DNA of 64,000 bases from positions 2,604,001 through 2,668,000 of the forward strand of contig NZ_CP157000.1 in assembly GCF_039905635.1 (NCBI RefSeq), written 5' to 3'. Shown here piece by piece: positions 1-8,305 of the stretch (position 1 is the first letter of the stretch; each line of letters begins with the position of its first letter). Source of the stretch: Microbacterium sp. ProA8. Lineage in GTDB: Bacteria; Actinomycetota; Actinomycetes; Actinomycetales; Microbacteriaceae. Position numbers and translations under genes: made by a program. The notes beneath the pieces are model-generated. The model saw nothing but the letters and a program-made list of their open reading frames with translations, was not told the DNA's origin and searched no databases.

Positions 1-133
1 CGGGCGGCGCCGGCGCGGTGGACGGCGCGGCCGCCTCCGGCTCGGCGGGCGTCTGCGCGGCGGCCTCCGCGGCCGGCTGAGTCGGGACGGCGGGGGTCTG
101 GTCTTCCGGGCGATCGCCCTGGATGTCGCTCAT
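1..133 (-). CDS. N-terminus of an unidentified Pro/Ala/Glu-rich protein (cut by left edge)
   Basis: Reading leftward from an ATG at 133, the frame stays open to the edge, and AAGGAG lies about 6 bases upstream. The visible 44 residues begin MSDIQGDRPEDQ and continue as a low-complexity Pro/Ala/Glu run with no membrane segment. Such linkers often precede a folded domain that lies outside the window, so no function can be given. The gene is divergent from the aminotransferase at 249. The start and frame are fairly secure because of the ribosome binding site; the identity is unknown. Confidence 0.6.
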   Translation of the reverse strand, partial: MSDIQGDRPEDQTPAVPTQPAAEAAAQTPAEPEAAAPSTAPAPP

Positions 134-213
134 GATTGCTCCTTCTGCCAAGCACTCACCACTGTGCCCACCGATGCTGTGCGTTTCTTATGTCGCGAAT
201 GGGACTCGCCTAT

Positions 214-242
214 GCAACAGGGATGAGCCCGCCCGGTACGGT
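214..242 (+). promoter_or_regulatory. Leaderless-type promoter of the aminotransferase
   Basis: TACGGT (237-242) is followed by exactly six bases and then the ATG at 249, as at many genes in this window. GCAACA at 214-219 lies 17 bases upstream and could serve as a weak -35. There is no Shine-Dalgarno sequence before this ATG. Inferred by pattern only. Confidence 0.45.
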
Positions 243-248
243 GAAGCG

Positions 249-1448
249 ATGCGACAGATCCCCGGAGCCTGGCATCGCACCGCCGCGGGTGCCGGACTCG
301 TCGGTGACGACGGGTCGATCCACCCCACCATCTTCGCGGAGATGTCGGCCCTTGCGGCGCAAACGGGTGCGATCAATCTCGGGCAGGGCTTCCCCGACGA
401 GGACGGCCCCGCAGCGGTGCTCGAGGCGGCACGCGCGGCCATCGCCAACGGTGTCAACCAGTATCCGCCGGGCCGCGGCATCCCGGATCTGCTCTCCGCC
501 ATCGCGGAGCACCAGGAGCGGTTCTACGGCCTCCTGCTGGATCCCGCCCGGGACGTGCTGGTGACCGCCGGTGCCACCGAGGCGCTCGCCGCCGCGCTGC
601 TGGCATTGCTCGACGGCCCCGACGACGAGGTGGTCGTCTTCGAGCCGCACTACGACTCGTACGCCGCGATCGTGGCGCTGGCGGGTGCGCGGCTGGTGAC
701 GGTGCCGCTGCGGTGGCCGGACTTCCAGCCCGACCTCGAGGAGCTGCGCGCCGCGGTCGGCGATCGCACCCGCGTCATCCTGGTGAACGACCCCCACAAT
801 CCCACCGGCGCCGTGTTCAGCGCCGATGTCCGCGACGAGATCGTGCGTCTCGCGGAGCGCCATGACGCCGTCATCGTCACCGACGAGGTGTACGAGCATC
901 TCGTCTTCGACGAGCCCCACGTGCCCCTCGCGACGCTGCCGGGGGCATGGGGGCGCACGCTGACGATCTCGTCCGGCGGCAAGACCTTCTCGACCACCGG
1001 CTGGAAGATCGGCTGGATCTCCGGCCCCGCCGCCCTCGTCGACGCGGTGCTCGCCGTCAAGCAGTTCCTCACCTACGTGAACGGCAGCCCGTTCCAGCCC
1101 GCCATCGCCACCGGGCTCCGCCTCGGCGACGACTTCTTCCGCGGCATCGCCGAGACCCTGCGCGCCAAGCGCGACCTCCTCGGCGCCGGTCTCCGCGCCG
1201 CGGGCTTCGACGTATCGACGCCGGCCGGTTCCTACTTCACCGTGGCCGACGCGGGCCCGCTGGGGGCAGCGGATGCCGGGGCCTTCTGCCGTGAGCTCCC
1301 CGAGCGCGGCGGAGTCGTCGCCATTCCGCTGACCGCCTTCGCCACGCCGGAGCGGCGCGCCGAGTACGCGACGCTGGTGCGGTTCGCGGCGTGCAAGCGC
1401 GTCGACGTGCTCGAGGAGGCGGCATCCCGCCTCGCCCGCCTCGTCTGA
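249..1448 (+). CDS. PLP-dependent class I/II aminotransferase (kynurenine/methionine aminotransferase type)
   Basis: A 399-residue fold-type I aminotransferase, normal length for the family. The N-terminal motif INLGQGFPDEDGP is typical of the kynurenine/glutamine transaminase K and methionine aminotransferase (YbdL-like) branch. NDPHNPTGAVF and DEVYEHLVFDEPH are the cofactor-binding motifs. The Schiff-base lysine lies in SSGGKTFSTTGWKIGW. It probably transfers the amino group of an aromatic, sulphur or glutamine-type amino acid to a 2-oxo acid in the cytoplasm. The gene next door encodes a nitrilase-family amidase; a transaminase plus omega-amidase is a known salvage pair, so a role in methionine or glutamine transamination is plausible. 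The start was set at 249 by the leaderless -10; the frame stays open upstream to 123, but that stretch is unlike the family. The exact substrate is uncertain. Confidence 0.85.
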   Translation: MRQIPGAWHRTAAGAGLVGDDGSIHPTIFAEMSALAAQTGAINLGQGFPDEDGPAAVLEAARAAIANGVNQYPPGRGIPDLLSAIAEHQERFYGLLLDPARDVLVTAGATEALAAALLALLDGPDDEVVVFEPHYDSYAAIVALAGARLVTVPLRWPDFQPDLEELRAAVGDRTRVILVNDPHNPTGAVFSADVRDEIVRLAERHDAVIVTDEVYEHLVFDEPHVPLATLPGAWGRTLTISSGGKTFSTTGWKIGWISGPAALVDAVLAVKQFLTYVNGSPFQPAIATGLRLGDDFFRGIAETLRAKRDLLGAGLRAAGFDVSTPAGSYFTVADAGPLGAADAGAFCRELPERGGVVAIPLTAFATPERRAEYATLVRFAACKRVDVLEEAASRLARLV

Positions 1449-1466
1449 CCGCCGAGCATCCCGCGC

Positions 1467-2270
1467 TCAGCGCGGCTGCACGCCGAATCGTCGGAGCGCC
1501 AGCGCGGGGTTGACCCGCCGCACCCGCCCGATCGCCCCGACGTCGAGGTGCGCCACCGCGACATCGGTCGACGTGCCGACCGCGGCGAGCTCGACCCCCA
1601 GCGGATCGACGATGAGCGAGTTGCCCACACCCAAGGGGGGTGGGTGGTCCGCCGCGGCGACGAACACCGTGTTCTCGATCGCCCGGGCGTGCAGCAGTGT
1701 GCGCCAGTGGTGCTCCTTGAGCGGCCCGCGCACCCACTCGGCCGGCACGAGGAACACGTCAGCCCCCGCATCGACGAGGAGCCTTCCGACCTCGGGGAAC
1801 CGCAGGTCGTAACAGGTCATGAGCCCGAACCGGAGTCCGGCGAGCTCGAAGGTCTGCGGCGGGGCGGGCTCCCCGGGCTCGACCCAGTCCGACTCGCGCT
1901 GCCCGAAAGCGTCGTACAGGTGCAGCTTGCGGTAGTGCGCGATCAGCCCGGTGCCGTCGACCGCCACGGCGGTGTTGCGCACGCGCTGCTCGTCGCTTCC
2001 CCGTTCCAGCAGGCCCGCCACGATCACCATGTGGTGGGTGCCGGCCATCTCGGTGAGGGCCTGCACGAACGGGCCGTCCAGCGGCTGCGCGTGGGCGGTG
2101 AGCGACTCGTCGAACGGGTCGACGAAGTAGCTGGAGTACTCCGGGAAGACGATCACGCGGGCGCCTCGAGCGGATGCCGTCGCCACGAGATGTGCGACGG
2201 CTTCGATGTTCGCCGCCGCGTCGGCCGTCGGGGCGAATTGCGCGACCGCGATCGGCAGAGTGTCGGTCAT
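1467..2270 (-). CDS. Carbon-nitrogen hydrolase (nitrilase superfamily, Nit/omega-amidase-like)
   Basis: A 267-residue single-domain C-N hydrolase. All three catalytic residues are visible: Glu44 in VIVFPEYS, Lys115 in HYRKLHLYD and Cys153 in LMTCYDLRFPE. The TCYDLRFPE context matches the Nit1/Nit2 and omega-amidase branch, which hydrolyses 2-oxoglutaramate, 2-oxosuccinamate or deaminated glutathione. Convergence with the aminotransferase at 249-1448 fits a transaminase/omega-amidase pairing, although the genes are not co-transcribed. It overlaps the upstream DUF6328 gene by ATGA (2267-2270), so translation is probably coupled. The substrate is inferred from family only. Confidence 0.85.
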   Translation of the reverse strand: MTDTLPIAVAQFAPTADAAANIEAVAHLVATASARGARVIVFPEYSSYFVDPFDESLTAHAQPLDGPFVQALTEMAGTHHMVIVAGLLERGSDEQRVRNTAVAVDGTGLIAHYRKLHLYDAFGQRESDWVEPGEPAPPQTFELAGLRFGLMTCYDLRFPEVGRLLVDAGADVFLVPAEWVRGPLKEHHWRTLLHARAIENTVFVAAADHPPPLGVGNSLIVDPLGVELAAVGTSTDVAVAHLDVGAIGRVRRVNPALALRRFGVQPR

Positions 2271-2785
2271 CGTGGGTCTCCGTTCGCCCGGATGCGGATT
2301 CGCATGATGGCGGGCACCACCAGCCAGAGCACGAGGATCAGCAGCCCCAGCGGGATCAGCGCCCACCAGGCGGCCGCACCGTCGAGGACGACGTCGAACA
2401 CGAACGCCACGACGCCCACGACCAGCACCGACACCGTCAGCAGCGCGGTGATCAGCGCACCGTGGCCGTAGCGGACGACAGCCGGCTTCGCGCGCTGCTG
2501 GAAGAGCACACGGTGCAGCGCCACCGGCGCGAGAGCCACGATCGAGCTGATCGCCGAGAGGACCACGAGGCCGAGGTAGACCGCGCGCTGAGGATCGGAG
2601 AGGTCCGCGAACGCCGGCTGGAAAGCGAGGGCGAGCAGGAAGCCCGTGAGGATCTGGGTGCCGGTCTGCAGCACGCGCAGCTCCTGCAGCACCTCGTTCC
2701 AGTTGCGGTCGGCCCGCTCCTCGGGCGTCTCGTCTCGGCCGTCGGCGCGGTCATCCTTCGGGTGGGCATCGCGGTCGCCGGGCAT
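2267..2785 (-). CDS. DUF6328-like membrane protein
   Basis: A 172-residue protein with a charged N-terminus (about residues 1-30, many Asp/Arg) followed by four hydrophobic segments, so probably a small four-helix membrane protein. The core NEVLQELRVLQTGTQILTGF is the hallmark I associate with DUF6328. Function is unknown. It is the first gene of a two-gene minus-strand unit with the C-N hydrolase, joined by an ATGA overlap. GGAT lies a little upstream of the ATG at 2785. It is convergent with nothing and runs away from the tRNA gene. Confidence 0.75.
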   Translation of the reverse strand: MPGDRDAHPKDDRADGRDETPEERADRNWNEVLQELRVLQTGTQILTGFLLALAFQPAFADLSDPQRAVYLGLVVLSAISSIVALAPVALHRVLFQQRAKPAVVRYGHGALITALLTVSVLVVGVVAFVFDVVLDGAAAWWALIPLGLLILVLWLVVPAIMRIRIRANGDPR

Positions 2786-2877
2786 GCGCTCATCCTGTCG
2801 TGAGCGACGCGAGCACAGCAACCCGCACGCCCCGTGTGCAAGAGCACTCCAAACCCGTGTTAGGCTATTCCTTGTGC

Positions 2878-2951
2878 CGCGGGGTGGAGCAGCTCGGTAG
2901 CTCGCTGGGCTCATAACCCAGAGGTCGCAGGTTCAAATCCTGTCCCCGCAA
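2878..2951 (+). tRNA. Initiator tRNA-fMet (anticodon CAU)
   Basis: A 74-base cloverleaf. The acceptor arms CGCGGGG (2878-2884) and CCCCGCA (2944-2950) pair except at the end, giving the C1:A72 mismatch that marks a bacterial initiator tRNA. The anticodon stem has the three consecutive G:C pairs (GGG-CTCATAA-CCC) also required for initiation. The T-loop GTTCAAATC is canonical. The discriminator is A2951, and the full CCA tail is not encoded. A strong hairpin terminator follows. Confidence 0.97.
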
Positions 2952-2960
2952 CAGAAAACA

Positions 2961-2994
2961 AGAAGAGGGCGTCCCGCAAGGGACGCCCTCTTCT
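2961..2994. terminator. Bidirectional hairpin between tRNA-fMet and the marR gene
   Basis: A 15-base perfect stem (2961-2975 with 2980-2994) closes on a GCAA loop and is followed by TCGTTG. It sits between the tRNA and the 3' end of the minus-strand MarR gene, so it can serve both. Confidence 0.85.
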
Positions 2995-3032
2995 TCGTTG
3001 TGCTCCGTCCCCACGCCGCCCTAGACGGACTG

Positions 3033-3509
3033 TCAGTCCGGCGGGTCCATCGCGCCGCTGAGGTCGTCGAGGAACCGCTCGATGACCGCGAGTTCGGACT
3101 CGTCGTACCGCATGGCGATCGTGCGCATGGCGCGCAGGCGCTCCCCGAAGACGCGGAAGAAGGCCTGGCGTGCCGTCTCCGTCAGCACGACCACGCGACC
3201 ACGGCGATCGGTCGGGTGCGGGCGGCGCTCGACGTGTCCCGAATCGACCAGCCGGTCCAGCAGTTTCGTGGTCGAAGCGGTGGAGATCCGCAGGTGCCGT
3301 GCGATGTCGCGGGGACTCACCGACTGCTCCTGCCGCTCCCGGATGACGAGGAGCCGCAGCGCCGCCACATCGGTGGCGTTCATGTCCATGTCGTCCTTCA
3401 TGCCGCTGTGCATGCGCTCCATGGCGTCGCTGACGGCGCGAATCGACGTGAGCACACGCATCACGGCGTGCTCATGATTCGTCTGCGGTTGCCAGCGCTC
3501 GGACTTCAT
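3033..3509 (-). CDS. MarR-family transcriptional regulator of the carotenoid operon
   Basis: A 158-residue MarR/winged-helix protein. The recognition-helix region reads SPRDIARHLRISTASTTKLLDRLV, followed by the wing with HPTDRRGRVVVLTE. N- and C-terminal helices for dimerisation are present. It is divergent from idi-crt and faces a perfect inverted repeat (3549-3571). In Corynebacterium glutamicum, a MarR protein (CrtR) divergent from the crt operon represses it and is released by geranylgeranyl diphosphate; the same arrangement here suggests the same job, which is inference. The start at 3509 has GGAGGGA seven bases upstream; an extended frame to 3569 would read through the operator and is unlikely. 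Confidence 0.88.
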   Translation of the reverse strand: MKSERWQPQTNHEHAVMRVLTSIRAVSDAMERMHSGMKDDMDMNATDVAALRLLVIRERQEQSVSPRDIARHLRISTASTTKLLDRLVDSGHVERRPHPTDRRGRVVVLTETARQAFFRVFGERLRAMRTIAMRYDESELAVIERFLDDLSGAMDPPD

Positions 3510-3548
3510 GGACGTTCCCTCCGACCCGTTGTAGCATCGCATAGGAAA

Positions 3549-3571
3549 AATTGCTAGTTTGGCTAGCAATT
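3549..3571. promoter_or_regulatory. Perfect inverted repeat, probable MarR operator of idi-crt
   Basis: Arms AATTGCTAG (3549-3557) and CTAGCAATT (3563-3571) are separated by five bases. The 23-base palindrome lies in the 79-base gap between marR and idi, ends 17 bases before the idi ATG and abuts its ribosome binding site. The size and symmetry are typical of MarR dimers. Binding is inferred. Confidence 0.75.
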
Positions 3572-3588
3572 AGGAGAGGAGTGATCGG

Positions 3589-4140
3589 ATGCCCGACACC
3601 GACCACGTGGTGCTGCTGGACGACGACGGAAACCCCATCGGCACCGCGCCCAAGTCGAGCGTGCACGGTCCTGACACAGCGCTTCACCTCGCGTTCTCCT
3701 GTCACGTCCTCAACAGCGAAGGACAGGTGCTCCTCACCCGCCGGGCGCTGAGCAAGCGCACGTGGCCGGGCGTGTGGACCAACTCCTTCTGCGGTCACCC
3801 TCGTCCCGCGGAACCGGTGCTCTCGGCCGTGCGCCGGCACGCCGACTTCGAGCTGGGGCTCACGCTGAGCGACATCCGCGTCGCACTCCCCCTGTTCCGT
3901 TACCGCGCCACCGATGCGAACGGGATCGTCGAGCACGAGGTGTGCCCCGTGTACATCGCCTACACCGACGACGAGCCGGTGATGAACCCGCTCGAGGTGG
4001 TGGACTCACGCTGGGTGGAGCCCGAAGCCATCGCGGCCTCGCTCGAGGCGACGCCCTGGGCGTTCAGCCCGTGGCTCGTGCTGCAGGCCGAGCAGCTTCA
4101 CCTGTTCGACACCCCCGCCCGTCAGCGTCGCGCGTCATGA
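3589..4140 (+). CDS. idi: Isopentenyl-diphosphate delta-isomerase, type I
   Basis: A 183-residue Nudix-fold IPP isomerase that interconverts IPP and DMAPP. Catalytic Cys68 lies in TNSFCGHPRP. Metal ligands His26, His33 and His70 and the glutamates Glu115/Glu117 in VEHEVCP line up with the E. coli enzyme. As first gene of the carotenoid operon it supplies the DMAPP primer for GGPP synthesis and for the later C5 additions by CrtEb. AGGAGAGGA lies eight bases before the ATG. It overlaps crtE by ATGA. The operator at 3549-3571 sits immediately upstream, so MarR control is likely. Confidence 0.95.
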   Translation: MPDTDHVVLLDDDGNPIGTAPKSSVHGPDTALHLAFSCHVLNSEGQVLLTRRALSKRTWPGVWTNSFCGHPRPAEPVLSAVRRHADFELGLTLSDIRVALPLFRYRATDANGIVEHEVCPVYIAYTDDEPVMNPLEVVDSRWVEPEAIAASLEATPWAFSPWLVLQAEQLHLFDTPARQRRAS

Positions 4141-5192
4141 TCCCCGCAGCGACCGACCCGCGGCTGCAGATCGCGATCGACGGGGCGCTGGCGCGCATCC
4201 GCGACCGGGCCGTGGAACTCGGTCCCGCGTTCGGAGCCCTGGCAGATGCGATCACGCGGGCCGCGCACGGCGGCAAGCGCCTGCGGCCGGCGCTGGTGAC
4301 GGCATCCTTCGACGCGTTCCGCACCGACGATGCGAACGCCTCGGCCGCTCTGTCGGTCGCGGCCGCGTTCGAACTGCTGCACACCGCCTTCGTCGTGCAC
4401 GACGACGTGATCGACCACGACACGATGCGTCGGGGCGTGCCGAACATCGGCGGCGAGTTCCGGCTGCGCGCCCAGGACGGCGGCGCAGACGCCGAGGGCG
4501 CTGCCCTGCTCGGCGACGCCGCCGCCATCCTCGCGGGCGACATCCTCCTCCACGAGGCGTTCCGGCTGGTGGCCATGGCCCACACCGACGATGCGACCCG
4601 CGACCGCCTCCTCACGCTCCTCGACGATGCCATCGTGGTCTCGGCGGCGGGCGAGCTCGCCGATGTCGAGAACAGCGTCGCGATGCGCCACCCCTCGCGC
4701 GGCGCGACCCTCGACACCGCGTTCAACAAGACCGCGGTGTACTCGTTCCGCGCCCCCCTCCAGGCAGGGGCCGTTCTCGGAGGCGCGGACGCCGAGGCGC
4801 TGCGCGTGCTCGGAGACGCCGCAGGACGCCTCGGACTCGCCTTCCAGCTCGTCGACGACCTCATCGGAGCGTTCGGCACGACGCAGCAGACCGGACGGGA
4901 CACGGGTCCCGATCTCCGCGAGAACAAGCGGACGCCGCTGGTCGCTCTCGCGCGTGAATCCGCCTCCGCCGGCCGGGTCGACGAAGCGCTGGCGCTGGCC
5001 CGCACCGGCCCGGTGGCGGTTCGCGAAGCGCAGTCCGTGCTCGAATCGAGCGGCGCGCGAGAGCGTATGGTCGCACTTGTGACCGAGACTCTCGCGTCCG
5101 TGCGGACGGCGGCCGACGATCCTGCCCTGCCGGCTCGCGCGGGCGTCCTGCTGCGCACCCTCGCCGACGGCATCGAAGCGAGGATCCCGTGA
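4137..5192 (+). CDS. crtE: Geranylgeranyl diphosphate synthase
   Basis: A 351-residue trans-prenyltransferase making C20 GGPP from IPP and allylic diphosphates. The first Asp-rich motif is DDVID (residues 89-93) within VVHDDVIDHD, and the second region is QLVDDLIGAFG (about 238-247). GGKRLRPALV (about 45-54) binds diphosphate. It starts in the ATGA overlap with idi and ends in a GTGA overlap with crtB, so the three are translationally coupled. The second motif reads DDLIG rather than DDxxD, as in other actinobacterial CrtE proteins I recall. Confidence 0.93.
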   Translation: MIPAATDPRLQIAIDGALARIRDRAVELGPAFGALADAITRAAHGGKRLRPALVTASFDAFRTDDANASAALSVAAAFELLHTAFVVHDDVIDHDTMRRGVPNIGGEFRLRAQDGGADAEGAALLGDAAAILAGDILLHEAFRLVAMAHTDDATRDRLLTLLDDAIVVSAAGELADVENSVAMRHPSRGATLDTAFNKTAVYSFRAPLQAGAVLGGADAEALRVLGDAAGRLGLAFQLVDDLIGAFGTTQQTGRDTGPDLRENKRTPLVALARESASAGRVDEALALARTGPVAVREAQSVLESSGARERMVALVTETLASVRTAADDPALPARAGVLLRTLADGIEARIP

Positions 5193-6070
5193 GGCAGGCA
5201 CAGCGCCGCACCTCGACCGGACTCGCGCTGTACGACCGGGCGGCCGCGGATGCCGCCGCCACGGTGATCGCGCGCTACTCGACCTCGTTCGGGCTCGCGT
5301 GCCGCCTGCTCGGGCCGCGTCCCCGTCCCCACGTGCGCAACATCTACGCCCTCGCGCGCATCGCCGACGAGATCGTCGACGGTCCGGCTGCCGAGGCCGG
5401 GATGACGCCGCAGGCCATGAGCGAGGTGCTGGATCAGCTCGAGCAGGAGGTCCTCGACGCCACGGACCGCGGGTTCAGCTCGAACCTCGTCGTGCACGCG
5501 TTCGCCGGCACGGCGCGCGAGTGCGGGATCGGACCTGAGCTCGTCGCGCCGTTCTTCGCCTCGATGCGGACCGATCTGCACACCCAGCAGCACGACGCCA
5601 TGTCGCACGACACCTACGTCTACGGCTCGGCCGAGGTCATCGGCCTCATGTGCCTGCAGGTGTTCGTAAACGCCGGGGCGCCGCATCCGATCACTCCGTC
5701 ACCCGAGCTGACCGAGGGAGCCCGCCGTCTCGGCGCCGCGTTCCAGGACGTCAACTTCCTGCGGGACCGCAATCACGACGATGCGGTGCTGGGCCGGGAC
5801 TACCTCGGGCTGACCGGCGACGAGGTGGGGCGCACGGCGATCCTCGATCGCATCGACGCCGACCTCGCCGCGGCCGCGCGCACCATTCCGGCGCTCCCGG
5901 CCGACTGCCGTCGCGCCGTGACCGCGGCGCACGATCTGTTCGCCGAGCTGGCGGCCCGGCTGCGCACCTGCGGCGACGACGACGCCCGGGTGCGTGTGCC
6001 CGACGCCGTCAAAGCGCGTCTCGCGGCACGGGCCCTGCTGGGATTCGCACCACGGGAGGCGCGCGCATGA
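5189..6070 (+). CDS. crtB: Phytoene synthase
   Basis: A 293-residue squalene/phytoene synthase that joins two GGPP molecules head-to-head into 15-cis-phytoene. Asp-rich motifs are DEIVD (60-64) and D187-VNFLR-D193, with YxxxxAxIAD context just upstream. Start is GTG at 5189, overlapping the crtE stop (GTGA). It overlaps crtI by ATGA at 6067-6070. Its length is normal and no residue anomaly was seen. Confidence 0.94.
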   Translation: MRQAQRRTSTGLALYDRAAADAAATVIARYSTSFGLACRLLGPRPRPHVRNIYALARIADEIVDGPAAEAGMTPQAMSEVLDQLEQEVLDATDRGFSSNLVVHAFAGTARECGIGPELVAPFFASMRTDLHTQQHDAMSHDTYVYGSAEVIGLMCLQVFVNAGAPHPITPSPELTEGARRLGAAFQDVNFLRDRNHDDAVLGRDYLGLTGDEVGRTAILDRIDADLAAAARTIPALPADCRRAVTAAHDLFAELAARLRTCGDDDARVRVPDAVKARLAARALLGFAPREARA

Positions 6071-7632
6071 CCACCACCGAAGGAAGCCGGCGCGCCGTCG
6101 TCGTCGGCGGCGGCATCGGCGGGCTGGCCGCGTCGGCGCTGCTGGCCACCGAGGGCTGGGACGTCACGCTGTTCGAGGCACGCGACGAGCTGGGCGGCCG
6201 TGCGGGTTCGTGGGAGCACGACGGGTTCCGCTTCGACACCGGCCCCAGCTGGTACCTCATGCCCGAGGTGTTCGACCACTACTTCCGGCTGCTCGGCACG
6301 ACGGCCGACCGCGAGCTCGACCTGGTGCCGCTGGATCCGGCGTACCGCGTGTACTCCGATCCGTCCACCGGCCTCGAGCCGCTCGACATCCGGTCCGGAC
6401 GCGCCGAGGCCACCGCGCTGTTCGAGAGCGTCGAGCCGGGCGCGGGCGCGAAGCTCGACGCGTACCTCGACTCCGCCGCCGACGCGTACGAGCTGGCCGT
6501 CAATCGCTTCCTCTACGACACCTACGAGACGACGGCAGGCCTGAGGGACCCCGCCCTGCTGCGACGGATGCCGCGCCTCGCGCCGCTGCTCACGCGCAGC
6601 CTCGCGCGCCACGTCGAGAGCCGCTTCCAGGATCCGCGGCTGCGCCAGATCCTCGAGTATCCGGCGGTGTTCCTGGGCGGCTCACCGTACGGCGTGCCGA
6701 GCCTGTACCACCTGATGAGCCACCTCGACCTCGATGACCGCGTGCTGTATCCGCGTGGCGGCTTCACCGAGCTCATCGGGGCGATCGCCCGCCTGGCGGA
6801 GGCATCCGGAGTCGTCATCGAGACGGGCGCGCGCGTCACGGCGATCACCACGGAGGCCGGGGCCGCGACCGGCGTCGAGCTCGCCGACGGACGCCGCGTG
6901 AGCGCCGATCTCGTCGTGTCCGGCGCCGACCTGCACCACACCGAGACGCAGCTCGTCCCCCGCGCGGAGCAGAGCTACCCCGAGGAATGGTGGCGTTCGC
7001 GCACCCCGAGCCCCGGCGCGCTGCTGGTGATGCTCGGCGTCGAGGGGGCGCTGCCGCAGCTCGCCCATCACACGCTGCTGTTCGCGCACGACTGGCGCGC
7101 GGGCTTCGACGACATCTTCGGCCCGCATCCGCGCATCCCCGACCCCGCCTCGCTCTACGTCTGCCGCCCCAGCGCCACGGACCCCACCGTGGCGCCTCCC
7201 GAGCACGAGAATCTGTTCGTGCTCGTCCCCGTGCCCGCGGACCCCAGCCTCGGGCACGGGGGCATCGGCGGCGCAGGAGACCCGCAGATCGAGGCCGCCG
7301 CCGACCGCGTCATCGCGCAGATCGCCGAATGGTGCGGCATCCCGGATCTGGCGAGCCGCGTCGTCGTGCGCCGCACGGTCACCCCGGGCGACTTCGCCGA
7401 CGATCTCGGCGCCTGGCGCGGCAACGCGCTCGGCCTCGCGCATACGCTCGGGCAGAGTGCGGTCTTCCGGCCGCGCAATGCGTCGCGGCGCGTCGACGGC
7501 CTGTCGTACGTCGGCGCCTCCACGCTGCCGGGGATCGGCCTGCCGATGTGCCTCATCTCCGCCGAGCTGGTCGTCAAACGGCTCCGCGGCGACCGGTCGC
7601 CCGGTCCTCTCGCCGAACCTGCGAGAGTGTAG
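6067..7632 (+). CDS. crtI: Phytoene desaturase (CrtI type, lycopene-forming)
   Basis: A 521-residue FAD-dependent desaturase. The N-terminal Rossmann motif VVVGGGIGGLAASALL (about 11-26) and the following ELGGRAGSWEHDGFRFDTGP are typical of CrtI. The C-terminal signature reads VGASTLPGIGLPMCLISAEL. It converts phytoene to lycopene in several steps at the membrane. The start is in the ATGA overlap with crtB; it ends TAG two bases before the crtYe ATG. The number of desaturation steps is inferred from the downstream lycopene-using genes. Confidence 0.93.
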   Translation: MTTTEGSRRAVVVGGGIGGLAASALLATEGWDVTLFEARDELGGRAGSWEHDGFRFDTGPSWYLMPEVFDHYFRLLGTTADRELDLVPLDPAYRVYSDPSTGLEPLDIRSGRAEATALFESVEPGAGAKLDAYLDSAADAYELAVNRFLYDTYETTAGLRDPALLRRMPRLAPLLTRSLARHVESRFQDPRLRQILEYPAVFLGGSPYGVPSLYHLMSHLDLDDRVLYPRGGFTELIGAIARLAEASGVVIETGARVTAITTEAGAATGVELADGRRVSADLVVSGADLHHTETQLVPRAEQSYPEEWWRSRTPSPGALLVMLGVEGALPQLAHHTLLFAHDWRAGFDDIFGPHPRIPDPASLYVCRPSATDPTVAPPEHENLFVLVPVPADPSLGHGGIGGAGDPQIEAAADRVIAQIAEWCGIPDLASRVVVRRTVTPGDFADDLGAWRGNALGLAHTLGQSAVFRPRNASRRVDGLSYVGASTLPGIGLPMCLISAELVVKRLRGDRSPGPLAEPARV

Positions 7633-7634
7633 GC

Positions 7635-7988
7635 ATGCCGGGTGTGTATCTCGCCGCGATCCTCGCCTCCGCCGCCGGCATCCTGCTGATCGATCGGCGG
7701 TGGCGGCTCGCCGCCTGGGCAGCGCCCGGTCGGACGCTCGCCGCCGTGGGCATCGGCACGGCGTTCTTCCTCGCCTGGGACGCGGTCGGGATCGCCACGG
7801 GCGTGTTCGTCAAGGGCGGCAGCCCGCTGCTGCTGGGCATCGATCTCGCGCCGCATCTCCCGCTCGAAGAGCCGGTCTTCCTGGCCTTCCTGAGCTATCT
7901 GGCGCTGGTCGCCTGGGCGGGCGTTCAGCGCCTGCTCGATCGCCGGTGGACGGATGCCGCGGCGTCGACGTCGGAGGCAGCCCGATGA
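7635..7988 (+). CDS. crtYe: C50 carotenoid cyclase subunit (CrtYe/LbtA type)
   Basis: A 117-residue membrane protein with about three hydrophobic segments and the motif HLPLEEPVFLAF (PLEEP at 76-80), typical of the heterodimeric lycopene cyclases of actinobacteria. With its partner CrtYf it closes the end rings of a C50 precursor. The gene starts two bases after crtI and overlaps crtYf by ATGA (7985-7988). The Ye/Yf naming follows the Corynebacterium order; the ring type (epsilon, beta or gamma) cannot be read from sequence. Confidence 0.85.
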   Translation: MPGVYLAAILASAAGILLIDRRWRLAAWAAPGRTLAAVGIGTAFFLAWDAVGIATGVFVKGGSPLLLGIDLAPHLPLEEPVFLAFLSYLALVAWAGVQRLLDRRWTDAAASTSEAAR

Positions 7989-8305
7989 CATACCCGCTCA
8001 TCGTCGTGCCCTTCCTCGCGATCACCGTGGTCCTCGTGCTGCTCACGGCGCGACGCCCGCGCTTCGCGCAGCGGATGACGGCGTCCGCCCTGGCCGCCGG
8101 CATCCTGGTGATCCTCACCGCCGTGTTCGACAACCTGATGATCGCCGCCGGCCTCTTCACCTATCCCGAGTCGCTCATCTCCGGGGTGCGGATCGGCCTG
8201 GCCCCGATCGAGGACTTCGCCTATCCGCTCTGCGCGGCGTTCCTCGTTCCCGCGGTGTTCACGCTGCTCCCGTCTCGCCCAAGGCGAGCGGAGGTGCGCT
8301 CATGA
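7985..8305 (+). CDS. crtYf: C50 carotenoid cyclase subunit (CrtYf/LbtB type)
   Basis: A 106-residue membrane protein with three predicted helices and the motif GLAPIEDFAYPL (PIEDF at 74-78), equivalent to the acidic motif of its partner. Both small subunits are required for cyclase activity in characterised systems. It overlaps crtYe and crtEb by four bases each, ensuring balanced synthesis. Expected to act in the membrane on the product of CrtEb. Confidence 0.85.
   Translation: MTYPLIVVPFLAITVVLVLLTARRPRFAQRMTASALAAGILVILTAVFDNLMIAAGLFTYPESLISGVRIGLAPIEDFAYPLCAAFLVPAVFTLLPSRPRRAEVRS

Noticed and set aside
123..248. N-terminal extension of the aminotransferase from 123
   Set aside because: The 42 extra residues do not resemble the family, overlap the start region of the divergent gene, and a leaderless -10 precedes 249.
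4064..5686. Antisense open frame opposite crtE-crtB
   Set aside because: Low-complexity composition; crtE and crtB on the other strand have full motifs.
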